Shown here one piece after another: positions 28,660-37,862 of a stretch of DNA of 64,000 nt. How positions within the stretch are numbered: position 1 is the first letter of the stretch; each line of letters opens with the position of its first letter. This DNA comes from Methylobacterium currus (GTDB lineage: Bacteria; Pseudomonadota; Alphaproteobacteria; Rhizobiales; Beijerinckiaceae), in the NCBI RefSeq assembly GCF_003058325.1, contig NZ_CP028844.1, positions 78,501-142,500 on the forward strand. The letters are read 5' to 3'. A program made the position numbers and the translations under genes. The notes under the pieces were generated by a model. That model searched no databases, was not told where the DNA came from, and saw nothing but the letters and a program-made list of their open reading frames with translations.

Positions 28660-28702
28660 GTCGCCTGTGGTGCTCCGCTGTCGCCGCTCCCTGCCGAGGT
28701 GG

Positions 28703-29413
28703 CTAGAGGTCGGCCTGGATGAGGTCGGGGTGGCGCGCGGCGAGGTCGCGGGCGACCTTGAGCACCTCCGCCATGTGGCTGCGCATCGCCGCCTCGGCCG
28801 CCGCGGGATCGCGAGCGAGCACCGCCGACAGGATGGCGCGGTGCTGGCCGATGAGGACGTCGACCGGGGTGACGGCCGGCAGGCTGAGGTAGCGGACCCG
28901 GTCGAACTGGGCCTTCTCGCGCTCGATGATCGCCCAGACGCCGGACAGGCCGGTGGCCTCCGCGAAGGCGCGGTGGAAGCGGTCGTCGCAGAGGGTGAAC
29001 CGCTCGGGATCGTCGCGGCACTCGGCCTGCTCGGCGAGCAGCGCCTCGGCCAGGGCAGGCAGGCCGGGCGGCACGCCGCGCTCCGCGGCGCGACGCACGA
29101 TGGCGATTTCGAGCGCCTCGCGCACGAAGCGCGCCCGCTCCATGTCGGACAGCGAGATCCGGCCGACGAAGCTGCCGCGTTGCGGCAGGACCTCGATCAG
29201 CCCGTCCTCGATCAGTCGGATCAGCGCCTCGCGGACCGGCGCCCGGCTGGTGCCGAAGCGGGCGGCGAGCTCGTTCTCCGACAGCTTCTCGCCCGGGCGC
29301 AGCCGGAGCGCGATGATGTCCCGGCGCAGGGTCTCGTGGATCGTGCGCCGGTCCGGCGGTCCGGCCGGCTCGTCGCGGGCGGTCCGGTCCGCCGCCCGGC
29401 TGCTCGCGCGCAT
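28703..29413 (-). CDS. GntR-family transcriptional regulator, FadR/FCD subfamily
   Basis: A 236-residue regulator starting at ATG 29413. The winged helix spans about residues 22-90 (IHETLRRDIIALRLRPGEKLSENELAARFGTSRAPVREALIRL split across helices, wing QRGSFVG). The FCD effector domain covers about 100-225, with a His-Asp metal pattern (CDDRFHRAF, GQHRAILSAV, MRSHM). FCD proteins of uronate operons release DNA on binding a sugar acid. It sits within the uronate cluster, so it probably controls that cluster through the palindrome at 33508-33527 (inference). Confidence 0.88.
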   Translation of the reverse strand: MRASSRAADRTARDEPAGPPDRRTIHETLRRDIIALRLRPGEKLSENELAARFGTSRAPVREALIRLIEDGLIEVLPQRGSFVGRISLSDMERARFVREALEIAIVRRAAERGVPPGLPALAEALLAEQAECRDDPERFTLCDDRFHRAFAEATGLSGVWAIIEREKAQFDRVRYLSLPAVTPVDVLIGQHRAILSAVLARDPAAAEAAMRSHMAEVLKVARDLAARHPDLIQADL

Positions 29414-29445
29414 CGCCAAGGTCCTCTCTCGCAAGATCCCCTCCC

Positions 29446-31344
29446 TCACAGGAACCCGATGGAGATCCAGGGTATCAGCGTGATCAGCATCAAGGCCACG
29501 AACAGCGCTGCCAGGTGCGGCCAGGCCCGCTTGATCGCCACGTCCGGCGAGACCCGGCCGATGGCGCAGGCGAGGTAGAACCCGACGCCGAAGGGCGGGG
29601 TGAACAGGCCGAAGCCCATCGCGAAGACCGCGATCATCGCGTAATGGACCTCGTTCACCCCCATCTGCCGGGCGATCGGGAAGAGCAGGGGCCCGAACAG
29701 CACGATCGCCGGCACACCTTCGAGCACGCTGCCCAGAACGATGAAGGCGAGGGCCGAGACGACCAGGAAGCCGGCCTGACCGCCCGGCACCAGGCCCATG
29801 AGGGCGACGAGCTGCTGCGAGAAGCCGGACTGGGTCAGCGCCCAGGCTATGGCGGTGGCGGCCCCCACGACGAGCAGGATCGCGCCCGACAACGAGGCGG
29901 TGTCGACCAGGACCGGGTAGACGCGCCGCCACTCGAACCGGCGATAGACGAACACGCCGACCAGCACCGCGTAGACGACGCCGATGGTCGAGACCTCGGT
30001 GGCGGTCGCCACGCCCTCGACCACGGCGGTGCGGATCACCACCGGCAGGCCGAGGCCCGGCAGGGCGACCAGCAGGAGCCGGCCCTTCTCGCCCCAGGTG
30101 AAGCGGCGGGCGGAAGCGAGGTCCTCGCCCCGGCTCTGCCACCAGACGACGGCGCAAAGGGCCAGCATGCCGACCAAGGCCGGCATCAGGCCGCCGGTGA
30201 ACAGGGCGGCGATTGACACGCCGGTGACCGAGCCGACCGTGATCAGCACGATCGAGGGCGGGATCGTCTCCGACATCACCGCGGAGGCCGAGAGCAGCGA
30301 GGTCAGGTCGCCCTCGTGGTTGCCGCGCTTCTTCATCTCCGGGAACAGGGCCGGGGCCACCGCCGCCATGTCGGCCGCCTTCGCGCCCGAGATGCCGGAG
30401 ACGAGGTACATCGCCCCGAGGAGCACGTATTGCAGGCCGCCGCGCCGATGCCCGATCAGCGAGACCAGGAAGGCGATCATGCCCTGGGCCAGCCCGGAGA
30501 TCTCCATCAAGGCGCCGAGCAGCACGAAGAGCGGCACCGCGAGCAGGATCAGGTGGCTCATCCCCTCCTCCATCCGGCTCGGCACGATCGAGAGCGGGAT
30601 GGTGGTCGAGAAGGCGATGTAGCAGACGGTGCCGACCAGGAACGCGAAGGCGATCGGCATCCCGATCGCCATGGCGGCGATGACGAACAGGACGAAGAAG
30701 ATCGCGAGGCTGCCGTTGCCGAGATCCTCGAACCACGGCGCCAGCCACAGGAGCAGCCCGTAGGCGGCGGCCACCGCCGCCAGCGCCGCGCCGATCTGGA
30801 TCCAGGTCGCGTGCTGGATCAGCCGGTCGATCGCGGTGAGCAGCATCAGCCCGGCGCCGACCAGCATCGCGGCGCTGCGCCAGCCCTCGCTCACCTGCAG
30901 CACCGGGGTGAGGCCCACCACCCGTTCCTCGTAATGCTCGAGGCTCGGCATCACCAGCCCGAGCAGCAGGGCGGCGACCAGCATGAGGGCCAGCGCATCG
31001 AGCCAGGCGCGGCGCTCCGGGCTCAAGCCCCGGATGAAGGCGGTGAGCCGCATGTGCTCGCCGCGCCGCAGGGCGATCACCGCGCCGAGCATGGCGAGCC
31101 ACAGGAAGAGGATCGCCGCGAGCTCGTCCGACCAGGCGAAGGGGTGGGCGAACAGGTAGCGGGACGCCGTGCTGGTCCCGAGCAGCGCCACCTCGGCGAG
31201 CACCAGCAGGGCGGCCGCCGCCTCGGTCGCCCGGGCGATGCCGCGATCCGCCGCCCGGAACAGCCGCGTGCCGGCATGGACCGGCTGCGCCGGCCCGGAT
31301 GCGGCGGCGTCGGCCCGGCCGAACTCGGAGATCTCGATCTGCAT
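29446..31344 (-). CDS. TRAP transporter fused small and large permease (DctQ-DctM)
   Basis: A 632-residue membrane protein. Residues about 35-175 are a DctQ-type small permease with four membrane spans (RYLFAHPFAWSDELAAILFLWLAMLGA). Residues about 210-632 are the DctM large permease, with PIAFAFLVGTVCYIAF, PLFVLLGALMEISGLA, SGAKAADMAAVAP, SETIPPSIVLI and TPPFGVGFYL. Separate subunits are more common, but DctQM fusions are an established variant. It should import a carboxylate by Na+ or H+ gradient using the DctP protein encoded just upstream (31381). Context points to a hexuronate or aldonate. Confidence 0.92.
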   Translation of the reverse strand: MQIEISEFGRADAAASGPAQPVHAGTRLFRAADRGIARATEAAAALLVLAEVALLGTSTASRYLFAHPFAWSDELAAILFLWLAMLGAVIALRRGEHMRLTAFIRGLSPERRAWLDALALMLVAALLLGLVMPSLEHYEERVVGLTPVLQVSEGWRSAAMLVGAGLMLLTAIDRLIQHATWIQIGAALAAVAAAYGLLLWLAPWFEDLGNGSLAIFFVLFVIAAMAIGMPIAFAFLVGTVCYIAFSTTIPLSIVPSRMEEGMSHLILLAVPLFVLLGALMEISGLAQGMIAFLVSLIGHRRGGLQYVLLGAMYLVSGISGAKAADMAAVAPALFPEMKKRGNHEGDLTSLLSASAVMSETIPPSIVLITVGSVTGVSIAALFTGGLMPALVGMLALCAVVWWQSRGEDLASARRFTWGEKGRLLLVALPGLGLPVVIRTAVVEGVATATEVSTIGVVYAVLVGVFVYRRFEWRRVYPVLVDTASLSGAILLVVGAATAIAWALTQSGFSQQLVALMGLVPGGQAGFLVVSALAFIVLGSVLEGVPAIVLFGPLLFPIARQMGVNEVHYAMIAVFAMGFGLFTPPFGVGFYLACAIGRVSPDVAIKRAWPHLAALFVALMLITLIPWISIGFL

Positions 31345-31380
31345 GGCGTGTCCTTCCCAGGCCCGAACGTGCCGTGCCGC

Positions 31381-32400
31381 TCAGAGCGGGCCGGCATAGG
31401 TCTCGAGGAGCGCCCAGGGCTCCGGCCCGAACTTGCCCTTCCAGTCGGCATAGAACCCGGCCTTGCGCAGGACCTCGCGGAAGGGCTGCTTGTCGGGCCG
31501 GCCGAAGGCGACGCCCGCCTTGGTGATCGTGGCGACCAGCTCCTCGTTGAGGCGCAGGATGTCCTCCCGCTCCTTCAGGGCCGCGTCCGACAGCGCCTGC
31601 GTGACCGCGGCGCGGATCGGCTCCGGCATCGCGGCCCAGCGCTTGGCGTTGGTGAAGATGTGGTGCCCGTCCCAGATGTGGCCGGTCAGCGCGACGTGCT
31701 TCTGCACCTCGTAGAGCTTGGCGCTGGAGATCAGCGCCAGCGGGTTCTCCTGCCCGTCGACGATCCGCGTCTGGAGCGCCGCGTAGAGCTCGCCGAAGTT
31801 GATCGGCGTCGGGGCGGCGCCGAGCGCGCCGAACATCGTCACCCAGAGCTGGTGGCCCGGCACGCGGATCTTGAGGCCCTTGAGGTCGTCGGGACCGGTG
31901 ACGGCCTTCGTGGCCGTGGTGATGTTGCGAAAACCGTTGTCCAGCATCCGGTCGAAGACGTGCAGGCCGACCTTGGCGAACTGCGCCCGGACATGGGCGC
32001 CGAGCGCGCCGTCCATCGCGGCCCAGACCTTGGCGTAGTCGTCGAACGCGAAGGCGACCGCGTTGATGCCGCCGACCGGCACGATGGTCTGGTTCACGCC
32101 CGAGGTCGACATGAAGTCGAGGGCGCCGGAGCGCACCTGCGAAAACATGTCGGCCTCGCCGCCGAGCTGGCTGTTGGGATAGACTTGGAGGTCGACCTCG
32201 CCGTTCGTGGCCTTGGCGATCGCCTCCGCCGCCTCGCGGATCCGCACCGCGCCCGGATGATCGGCCGGGAAGGCCGTGCCGTAGCGCAGGCGGTACTTCG
32301 CCCGCTGCGCCCGGGCCGGCGCGGCCGCACCCCCGGCGAGACCCGCCGCCGCCAGCCCGGCCGTGAAGCTCCGGCGCGAGACCGCTCCCCGCATCGTCAT
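31381..32400 (-). CDS. TRAP transporter substrate-binding protein, DctP family
   Basis: A 339-residue periplasmic binding protein. ATG 32400 has a GGGAGG site six bases upstream. The signal is twin-arginine type (AVSRRSFTAGLAAAG, cleavage near ARAQ). The mature protein opens YRLRYGTAFPADHPGA and contains YPNSQLGGEADM, GLKIRVPGHQLWV with the carboxylate-binding Arg region, and NFGELYAALQTRIVDGQENPL, the last a hallmark of the family. It lies 36 bp before the fused permease gene and is its evident partner. The ligand is inferred from the uxuAB context. Confidence 0.92.
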   Translation of the reverse strand: MTMRGAVSRRSFTAGLAAAGLAGGAAAPARAQRAKYRLRYGTAFPADHPGAVRIREAAEAIAKATNGEVDLQVYPNSQLGGEADMFSQVRSGALDFMSTSGVNQTIVPVGGINAVAFAFDDYAKVWAAMDGALGAHVRAQFAKVGLHVFDRMLDNGFRNITTATKAVTGPDDLKGLKIRVPGHQLWVTMFGALGAAPTPINFGELYAALQTRIVDGQENPLALISSAKLYEVQKHVALTGHIWDGHHIFTNAKRWAAMPEPIRAAVTQALSDAALKEREDILRLNEELVATITKAGVAFGRPDKQPFREVLRKAGFYADWKGKFGPEPWALLETYAGPL

Positions 32401-32467
32401 CCGTTCCTCCCTCGATTCCAGGCCCGCCCCTCTCCCGGGGCGCGGTGCCGACAAGTCTGCTTCCGCG

Positions 32468-33490
32468 CTACTGCGTGAAGTCGAGCTGCACCTTGAGGGT
32501 GCGCTCGGGGTGCCGCTCGACGAGGTCGAAGGCCGCTCGTGCCTCCCTGGCCGGGAAGGTCTGGGTGATCATCGCGGCAGGCGTCAGCCGGCCCTCGGCG
32601 AGCCAGGTGATCACCTGCGGCATCAGGCGCCGGTTGAGCCTCGAGCCGACCAGGGTCAGCTCCTTGCGGACGATCTCCTGCTGGCTCACCGGGCTCGGCG
32701 CGGGCGAGAAGCCGAGGAGGCCGATCCGCCCGGCGGGGCTGACGATCCGGCACGCCTCGTCCAGGAGGGCCGGCACCCCGGCCCCGTCGACGATCAGCGT
32801 CGGCCCGAGGCCGTCATTCTCAGCTGCGACCCTCTCCGGCACGCTCTCGGCGCCGGCCTGGATGACCGCGTCGGCCCCGAACGCTTCCGCGACCGCGAGC
32901 CGCGCCGGATCGAGATCGGCCAGGATGCAGCGGGCGCCGTGCAGCTTGGCGACCTGCAGCACCGTGATGCCGACGGTGCCGGCGCCGTAGACCAGCACCG
33001 TGTCGTCGGCCGAGATCCCCGTCCGGGACAGCACGTTGGCGGCGACCGAGAGCGGCTCGGCCAGCGCCGCGATCTCCGGGGCGAGGTCGTCCGGCACCGC
33101 GAGGCAGTTGATCGCCGGGACGGTCAGGGAATCGCGAAACCCGCCGTCGCGGTGGACGCCGAAGACCTGGAGGTTGGCGCAGACGTTCGGGCGGCCGATC
33201 CGGCATGGATAGCAGTTGCTGCAGGCCACGACGGGATCGACCACCACCCGCTGCCCGACTTTCAGCCCGGCGACGCCGGCGCCGAGCGCCTCGATCCGCC
33301 CGGCGAATTCGTGCCCGATCACCCTCGGATAGCGGGCGAAGGGGTTCGAGCCGTGCAGGATGTGGAGGTCCGAGCCGCAGATGCCGGCGCGCTCGACCCG
33401 CAGCAGCACCTCGCCCGCCGCCGGGGCGCCCGGCTCCGACCGGTCGGAGACCGTCAGGGCGTGCGGCGCCTGAACCGAGATCGCGACCAA
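32468..33490 (-). CDS. Zinc-dependent alcohol dehydrogenase (sorbitol/L-idonate dehydrogenase-like)
   Basis: A 340-residue medium-chain dehydrogenase as drawn from TTG 33490, which has GGGAGG five bases upstream; a TTG at 33526 would add 12 residues but lies inside a probable operator. Catalytic zinc residues appear in AGICGSDLHI and GHEFAG. Structural zinc cysteines are in CSNCYPCRIGRPNVC, and the NAD site is VYGAGTVGITVLQVA. This subgroup oxidises secondary hydroxyls of polyols and sugar acids (for example L-idonate or galactonate). It is the first gene of the uronate/TRAP cluster, so it may feed or divert sugar acids there. Confidence 0.85.
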   Translation of the reverse strand: MVAISVQAPHALTVSDRSEPGAPAAGEVLLRVERAGICGSDLHILHGSNPFARYPRVIGHEFAGRIEALGAGVAGLKVGQRVVVDPVVACSNCYPCRIGRPNVCANLQVFGVHRDGGFRDSLTVPAINCLAVPDDLAPEIAALAEPLSVAANVLSRTGISADDTVLVYGAGTVGITVLQVAKLHGARCILADLDPARLAVAEAFGADAVIQAGAESVPERVAAENDGLGPTLIVDGAGVPALLDEACRIVSPAGRIGLLGFSPAPSPVSQQEIVRKELTLVGSRLNRRLMPQVITWLAEGRLTPAAMITQTFPAREARAAFDLVERHPERTLKVQLDFTQ

Positions 33491-33507
33491 CCGCTCCTCC
33501 CGCCTCT

Positions 33508-33527
33508 CTTGTTGACTAGTCGACAAG
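33508..33527. promoter_or_regulatory. 20-bp near-perfect palindrome, candidate GntR operator
   Basis: CTTGTTGACTAGTCGACAAG reads the same on both strands except for one mismatched pair. It lies 18 bp upstream of the dehydrogenase start, overlapping the probable leader. Size and TTGT...ACAA symmetry fit FCD-type GntR operators. The regulator at 28703 is the likely binder (inference). Confidence 0.6.
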
Positions 33528-34048
33528 TATTGCGCGGACGATGCGGCGTCAATCGGGCATCACGCGGGGGCGGTCGGATCGTGCCGGGTCGGTGCGGCTT
33601 GCTCAGCACAGGCGGATCGGCCGCCATGCACCCATCGCTTGCCGAGGTTGCGAACGCGCAGGGCCCGATCGTCGCGAAGCCTGTTCGATACCGCACCGCC
33701 TTCGAGCGGACTTGCCCGAAGGCGGTGGCCAAGCCCGAATGGGCGCCGGCGCTGATGCGCCGGACGCCTTGCCATCGACGCGTCGATGGCAAGGCGCGCT
33801 GGTATGACAGATCGAAATCCCTTCCCGCTCACGACCTCATCCTGAGGTGTCAGTCGATCGGAAACCGGCTGGCCTCGCTGGAGGGCTCCAGAGTTCGCAG
33901 AGATGTCTGGAGACTTCCTTCGGCGCCGCTGCGAGCGGCGGCACTCGAGGATCAGGTCGCGGGTTGGAGAGGGACGTTTCGCAACACGATGATCGTGAAT
34001 CAGGCAGGCTCTGGACGACCCGCTCGACGACAGGGCCGCTCCGCGCCG
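33528..34048. other. Intergenic region with a perfect 32-bp palindrome and a repeat element
   Basis: About 520 bp without a supportable gene. It has a perfect palindrome with no spacer at 33765-33796 (16-base arms, left arm CGCCTTGCCATCGACG). It also holds a repeat-like element at about 33834-33967, opening with ACCTCATCCTGAGGTG and closing with a GAGGATCAGGTCGCGGG segment. The opening 16 bases are the exact reverse complement of 39394-39409, so copies are dispersed in opposite directions. Confidence 0.6.
33765..33796. repeat. Perfect 32-bp palindrome
   Basis: The left arm 33765-33780 and right arm 33781-33796 are exact reverse complements with no spacer. It lies between divergent/terminal regions, about 240 bp upstream of the ADH promoter and 250 bp downstream of the amidase gene stop. 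It could form a cruciform, end transcripts from either side, or bind a dimeric protein. Confidence 0.85.
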
Positions 34049-34984
34049 TCAGCGGACCAGGAAGTCCTTGCGCAGCATGCAATGGACGCCCTTGTGCTGG
34101 TTGACCGTCTGCGTCACCCGCAGGTCGGCGGCGATGCTGCACAGGGCGTAGGCCTCGTCGCGGGTGATGCCGGTTCGGGCGACCACCAGGTCGATCATCT
34201 CCCGCAAGGCCCGCTCGGCGCAGCGGTCGAGGTCGGGGTCGAGGCCCATCGTGATCACGTGGGTCGGCGTCTCGGCCTGAGGGGTGGTCAGGTGCAGGTC
34301 CTGGCGCAGCACGAACTCGAACGTGCCGGAGAGCGCCGTCTCGATCGCCGTGACGTTGACCTCGCCGTCGCCCTGCGCGCCGTGGCCGTCGCCGCAGGAG
34401 AACAGGGCGCCCTCCGCGAAAACCGGCAGGAAGAGCGTGGTGCCGGCGACGAGCTCCTTGTTGTCGAGGTTGCCGCCGAACGCGCGCGGGATGATCGAGG
34501 TGCAGCGGCCCCAGGCCGGCGGCGGGGCGACCGCCATCACGCCGAAGAAGGGCGAGAGCGGCAGCTCCAGCCCCCAGGGCATCCGGGCGGTCCGGCGCTC
34601 CCGGTCGAGGGGGATGTTCATGTGGTGGAAGACGGGAAACTCGTCCGGCAGGGTGCCGGCGAGCGGCCGGTGGCGGTTGTAGCCCCAGTCCTGGCGCAAG
34701 GAGACGTCGAGGATCCGCACCTCGAGCACGTCGCCGGGACGCGCGCCTGCGATCGCCACCGGCCCGGTCAGGATGTGGCCGGAGGGGACGCCCGTCTCCG
34801 CGGCGTGAATCGCGCGCAGCTCCGGCGGCACGTGGAACCCCTCAGGCGGCAGGGCGTCGGGTCCGCCGGACACCGTCTCGATCGTGACCCGCTCGCCGCT
34901 GCGGATCGCCAGGACCGGCGGTACGCCCGCGTCGAGGTAGCCCCAGCGGCAGGTCTCGGGCGAGGCGGTCAGGCGATGCGTCAT
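34049..34984 (-). CDS. Acetamidase/formamidase family protein
   Basis: A 311-residue protein of the FmdA/AmdA family, which hydrolyses short amides to ammonia and the acid. Family features seen are SGHILTGPVAIAGARPGD, VFHHMNIPLDRE, the GGNLDNKELVAGTTLFLPVF block, SCGDGHGAQGDGEVN, and CSIAADLRVTQTVNQHKGVHCML at the end. It is complete. It lies 103 bp after the acyl-CoA synthetase gene on the same strand and may form an operon with it, the acyl-CoA dehydrogenase and the orphan binding protein. The amide substrate is unknown. Confidence 0.88.
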   Translation of the reverse strand: MTHRLTASPETCRWGYLDAGVPPVLAIRSGERVTIETVSGGPDALPPEGFHVPPELRAIHAAETGVPSGHILTGPVAIAGARPGDVLEVRILDVSLRQDWGYNRHRPLAGTLPDEFPVFHHMNIPLDRERRTARMPWGLELPLSPFFGVMAVAPPPAWGRCTSIIPRAFGGNLDNKELVAGTTLFLPVFAEGALFSCGDGHGAQGDGEVNVTAIETALSGTFEFVLRQDLHLTTPQAETPTHVITMGLDPDLDRCAERALREMIDLVVARTGITRDEAYALCSIAADLRVTQTVNQHKGVHCMLRKDFLVR

Positions 34985-35087
34985 GCGGGGAGATCCAGGA
35001 TCGGCCGGCGCGGTGTCGCCCGCCTGCCAGCATCGCCCGCCGAGCCCGGCGCGTCGAGGGCGGCGGCGCCGGAACCGGGCCGGCGCG

Positions 35088-36623
35088 CTATCGGCGTCCC
35101 GCCCAATACTCGTCGCGCAGGAGGCGCTTGAGGAGCTTGCCCGTCGGCGTGCGCGGCAGCTCGCTGCGGAAGTCGATGCTGCGCGGCACCTTGTAGTGGG
35201 ACAGGCGCGCGCGGCACCAGGCGATGATCTCCCGCGCCGTCTCGGGCGTGCCGTCGATGCCGGCGCGCAGCTGAACGACGGCCTTGACCTCCTCGCCCAT
35301 CTCCTCGTTCGGCACGCCGAAGACCGCCACGTCCTCGATCGCGGGATGCGAGACGAGCAGGTCCTCGGTCTCCTGCGGGTAGATGTTCACCCCGCCCGAG
35401 ATGATCATGTACGCCTTGCGGTCGGCCAGGAAGAGGAAACCCTCCTCGTTGACGTGGCCGATATCGCCGAAGGTGGCGCAGCCGGGGCGGAGATAGGCGG
35501 CGGCGGTCTTCTCCGGGTCGTTGCGGTACTCGAACTGCACGCCGCTGTCGAAGTAGACGGCGCCAATCTCGCCGGGGGGCAGCTCTTGGCCGGCCTCGTC
35601 CGCGATGACGATCGGACCGGTCAGCGAGCGTCCGACCGTGCCGGGAAACCGTTGCCACTCCTGCGAGGTGGCGAGCGTGACCCCGTTCGCCTCGGAACTC
35701 GCATAGTACTCGACCAGGATCGGCCCCCACCACTCGATCATCGCCGCCTTCACGTCGCGCGGGCACGGGGCGGCGGCGTGGTAGACGACGCGCAAGGTGT
35801 CGTGCCGGTAGCGGGCCCGCGTCGCCTCGGGCAGCTTGAGCATGCGCACGAAATGCGTCGGCACGAACTGGCCGTGGGTGACGCCCCAGGTCTCGATCTG
35901 CTGGAGCACCTCCTCGGCGTCGAATTTCTCCGTGACCAGGGCCGTGCCGCCGAGCATCGCCGTCATCATGGCGAAGCGCAGGGGGGCCGCGTGGTAGAGC
36001 GGGGCCGGGGAGATCAGGACGGTGTCGGGCCCCATCCCGCCGATCGTCTCGCACAGGCTGGACATCAGGGCCGGGATCACGGTGTCGATCGGGCGCGGCT
36101 CGAAGCGGCGCACGATGCCCTTCGGGCGCCCCGTGGTGCCCGAGGAGTAGAGCAGGTCGGCGCCGGCCGCCTCGTCGGCGACCGGCGTCGCCGGCTGGCC
36201 GGCGGCGAGGGCCTTCCAGTCGCGTTCGGGCGGCGAGGCCCCGCCGCAGACGAAGAACCGCGCCGTCGGGCAGGCGGCTGCGAGATCGTCGAGGCAGGCG
36301 GCGAAGGTGTCCGAGACGATCGCCACCGTGGCGTCGCAATCGCCGACGATGTAGGCGATCTCCGCCGCGGCCAGATGGGTGTTGATCGCGGTGTAGAAGA
36401 TGCCGCTGCGCTGGCAGGCCCAGGCGAGGGCGAGGAAGTCCAGGCGGTTCTCGAACAGCAGGGCGACATTCCCGCCCTGGCCTACCCCGAGGGCGCGGAG
36501 CGCGTGGGCGTTGCGGTTCGACCGGGCGTCGAGCTCGGCATAGGTCATGGTCTCGCCCGAGCGCGCCATGCGGTAGGCGACCTTGTCCGGCGTGACCCGG
36601 GCGAAGTGCGACGGGTGCTTCAT
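35088..36623 (-). CDS. Acyl-CoA synthetase / AMP-dependent ligase (ANL superfamily)
   Basis: A 511-residue adenylate-forming enzyme that activates a carboxylic acid to its CoA thioester. The P-loop motif is YSSGTTGRPKGI, the A5 region EYYASSEANG, the hinge Asp motif TFGDIGHVNEEGFLFLADRK, and the catalytic Lys is in RTPTGKLLKR. Length is normal for medium-chain or aryl-CoA ligases. ATG 36623 overlaps the acyl-CoA dehydrogenase stop by four bases (ATGA). The acid may be released by the amidase gene downstream or be brought in with help from the binding protein upstream; both are inferences. Confidence 0.9.
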   Translation of the reverse strand: MKHPSHFARVTPDKVAYRMARSGETMTYAELDARSNRNAHALRALGVGQGGNVALLFENRLDFLALAWACQRSGIFYTAINTHLAAAEIAYIVGDCDATVAIVSDTFAACLDDLAAACPTARFFVCGGASPPERDWKALAAGQPATPVADEAAGADLLYSSGTTGRPKGIVRRFEPRPIDTVIPALMSSLCETIGGMGPDTVLISPAPLYHAAPLRFAMMTAMLGGTALVTEKFDAEEVLQQIETWGVTHGQFVPTHFVRMLKLPEATRARYRHDTLRVVYHAAAPCPRDVKAAMIEWWGPILVEYYASSEANGVTLATSQEWQRFPGTVGRSLTGPIVIADEAGQELPPGEIGAVYFDSGVQFEYRNDPEKTAAAYLRPGCATFGDIGHVNEEGFLFLADRKAYMIISGGVNIYPQETEDLLVSHPAIEDVAVFGVPNEEMGEEVKAVVQLRAGIDGTPETAREIIAWCRARLSHYKVPRSIDFRSELPRTPTGKLLKRLLRDEYWAGRR

Positions 36624-37801
36624 GCGCGATCCTCCCCCTCCGCGGCGCCGCGCCTCGGCCGGTCGTCGAGGCCGAGCCCGCGGCCGATGATCTCCTTCAT
36701 GATCTCGGAGGATCCTGCGTAGATCCGGCTGACCCGGGCCGCGGTGTACATCCGGGCGATCTCGTATTCCTCCATGAAGCCGGCGCCGCCATGCAGCTGC
36801 AGGCAGGCATCGACCACCGCCCCTTCCGTCTCCGAGGCGTGCAGCTTGACCTCGGCGGCGAGCTCGGACGACAGCGCCCCGTCGAGGTGCTCGGCCGCGC
36901 AGGCATCGACGAAGGCCTGGGCGGCGTCGAGCCGCGCGCGCAGGTCCGCCAGGACGAAGCGGGAATTCTGGAAGGTCCCGAGGGCGCGGCCGAAGACCTT
37001 GCGCTCCTTCACGAAGTCGAGCGTGAGGGCGAAGGCCCTTTGCGCATGGGCGAGGAACTGGACCGCGCCGATCAGCCGCTCCTCGGCGAGGTTGTGCATC
37101 ATCAGCTTGAAGCCGCCTGCCGCCGGCCCGAGGAGATTCTCCTTCGGCAGGCGCATGTCGGTGAAGTGCAGCTCGGCGGTGTCCTGCGACTTCAGGCCGA
37201 TCTTCTCAAGCCGCCGGCCGCGGGCGAAGCCCGGCCGGTCGCCTTCGACCAGGAACAGGCCGATCTCGTGCCGGCCGGGCCCGGTCCGGGCCGCGACCAC
37301 GACGAGGCCGGCCAGGATCCCGTTCGAGATGTAGGTCTTGGCGCCGTTGAGGAGCCAGTGGTCGCCGCGATCCTCGGCCCGGCTGCGCAGGCCCGACAGG
37401 TCCGAGCCGGCATCCGGCTCCGTCATGGCGATGGCGAGGATCGTCTCGCCCGAGACGATGCCGGGCATGAACCGGTCGCGCTGCGCCGGGGTGCCGAAGC
37501 GATGGATGTACGGCGCGACGATCCGGTTGTGGAGCGGGATGTAGAGGCCGTTCTCGCGCGCCGCGAGCTCTTCCGTGAGCACCATGTCGAAGCGGAAATC
37601 GTCGAGCCCCAGGCCGCCATGGGCGGGGTCGGCGAACATCGCCAGGAAGCCCTGCGCGCCGGCCTTGCGCCAGACCTCGCGCGAGACCATGCCTTCCTGG
37701 CGAAAGCGTTTCGATTGCGGGTAGACCTCCGCCTCGGCCCAGCGCCGGACCGTGCGGCGGAACTCCTCGTGCTCGGGTTGGAACAGGCGGCGTCTCAGCA
37801 T
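36620..37801 (-). CDS. Acyl-CoA dehydrogenase
   Basis: A 393-residue flavoenzyme that makes the alpha-beta double bond in acyl-CoA. It starts at ATG 37801, six bases after GAGGAG. The FAD/substrate motif is AIAMTEPDAGSDL, then LLNGAKTYISNG, KVFGRALGTFQ, and the C-terminal LHGGAGFMEEYEIARMYTAARVSRIYAGSSEIMKEII region in which the second Glu of EEYE is near the usual catalytic base. It is coupled to the acyl-CoA synthetase and preceded by the orphan binding protein (61 bp). Confidence 0.92.
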   Translation of the reverse strand: MLRRRLFQPEHEEFRRTVRRWAEAEVYPQSKRFRQEGMVSREVWRKAGAQGFLAMFADPAHGGLGLDDFRFDMVLTEELAARENGLYIPLHNRIVAPYIHRFGTPAQRDRFMPGIVSGETILAIAMTEPDAGSDLSGLRSRAEDRGDHWLLNGAKTYISNGILAGLVVVAARTGPGRHEIGLFLVEGDRPGFARGRRLEKIGLKSQDTAELHFTDMRLPKENLLGPAAGGFKLMMHNLAEERLIGAVQFLAHAQRAFALTLDFVKERKVFGRALGTFQNSRFVLADLRARLDAAQAFVDACAAEHLDGALSSELAAEVKLHASETEGAVVDACLQLHGGAGFMEEYEIARMYTAARVSRIYAGSSEIMKEIIGRGLGLDDRPRRGAAEGEDRA

Positions 37802-37862
37802 CGTCGCTCCTCGGGTGGCGGCAGGCACCGGGGTGCCGCGTCGGGTCTGGGCTCTCCCGCCG

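Noticed and set aside
30316..32478. A plus-strand open frame of about 720 codons over the TRAP genes
   Set aside because: Composition is His/Gln/Arg/Gly-rich and unlike any protein family; it is a shadow of the DctP and DctQM genes.
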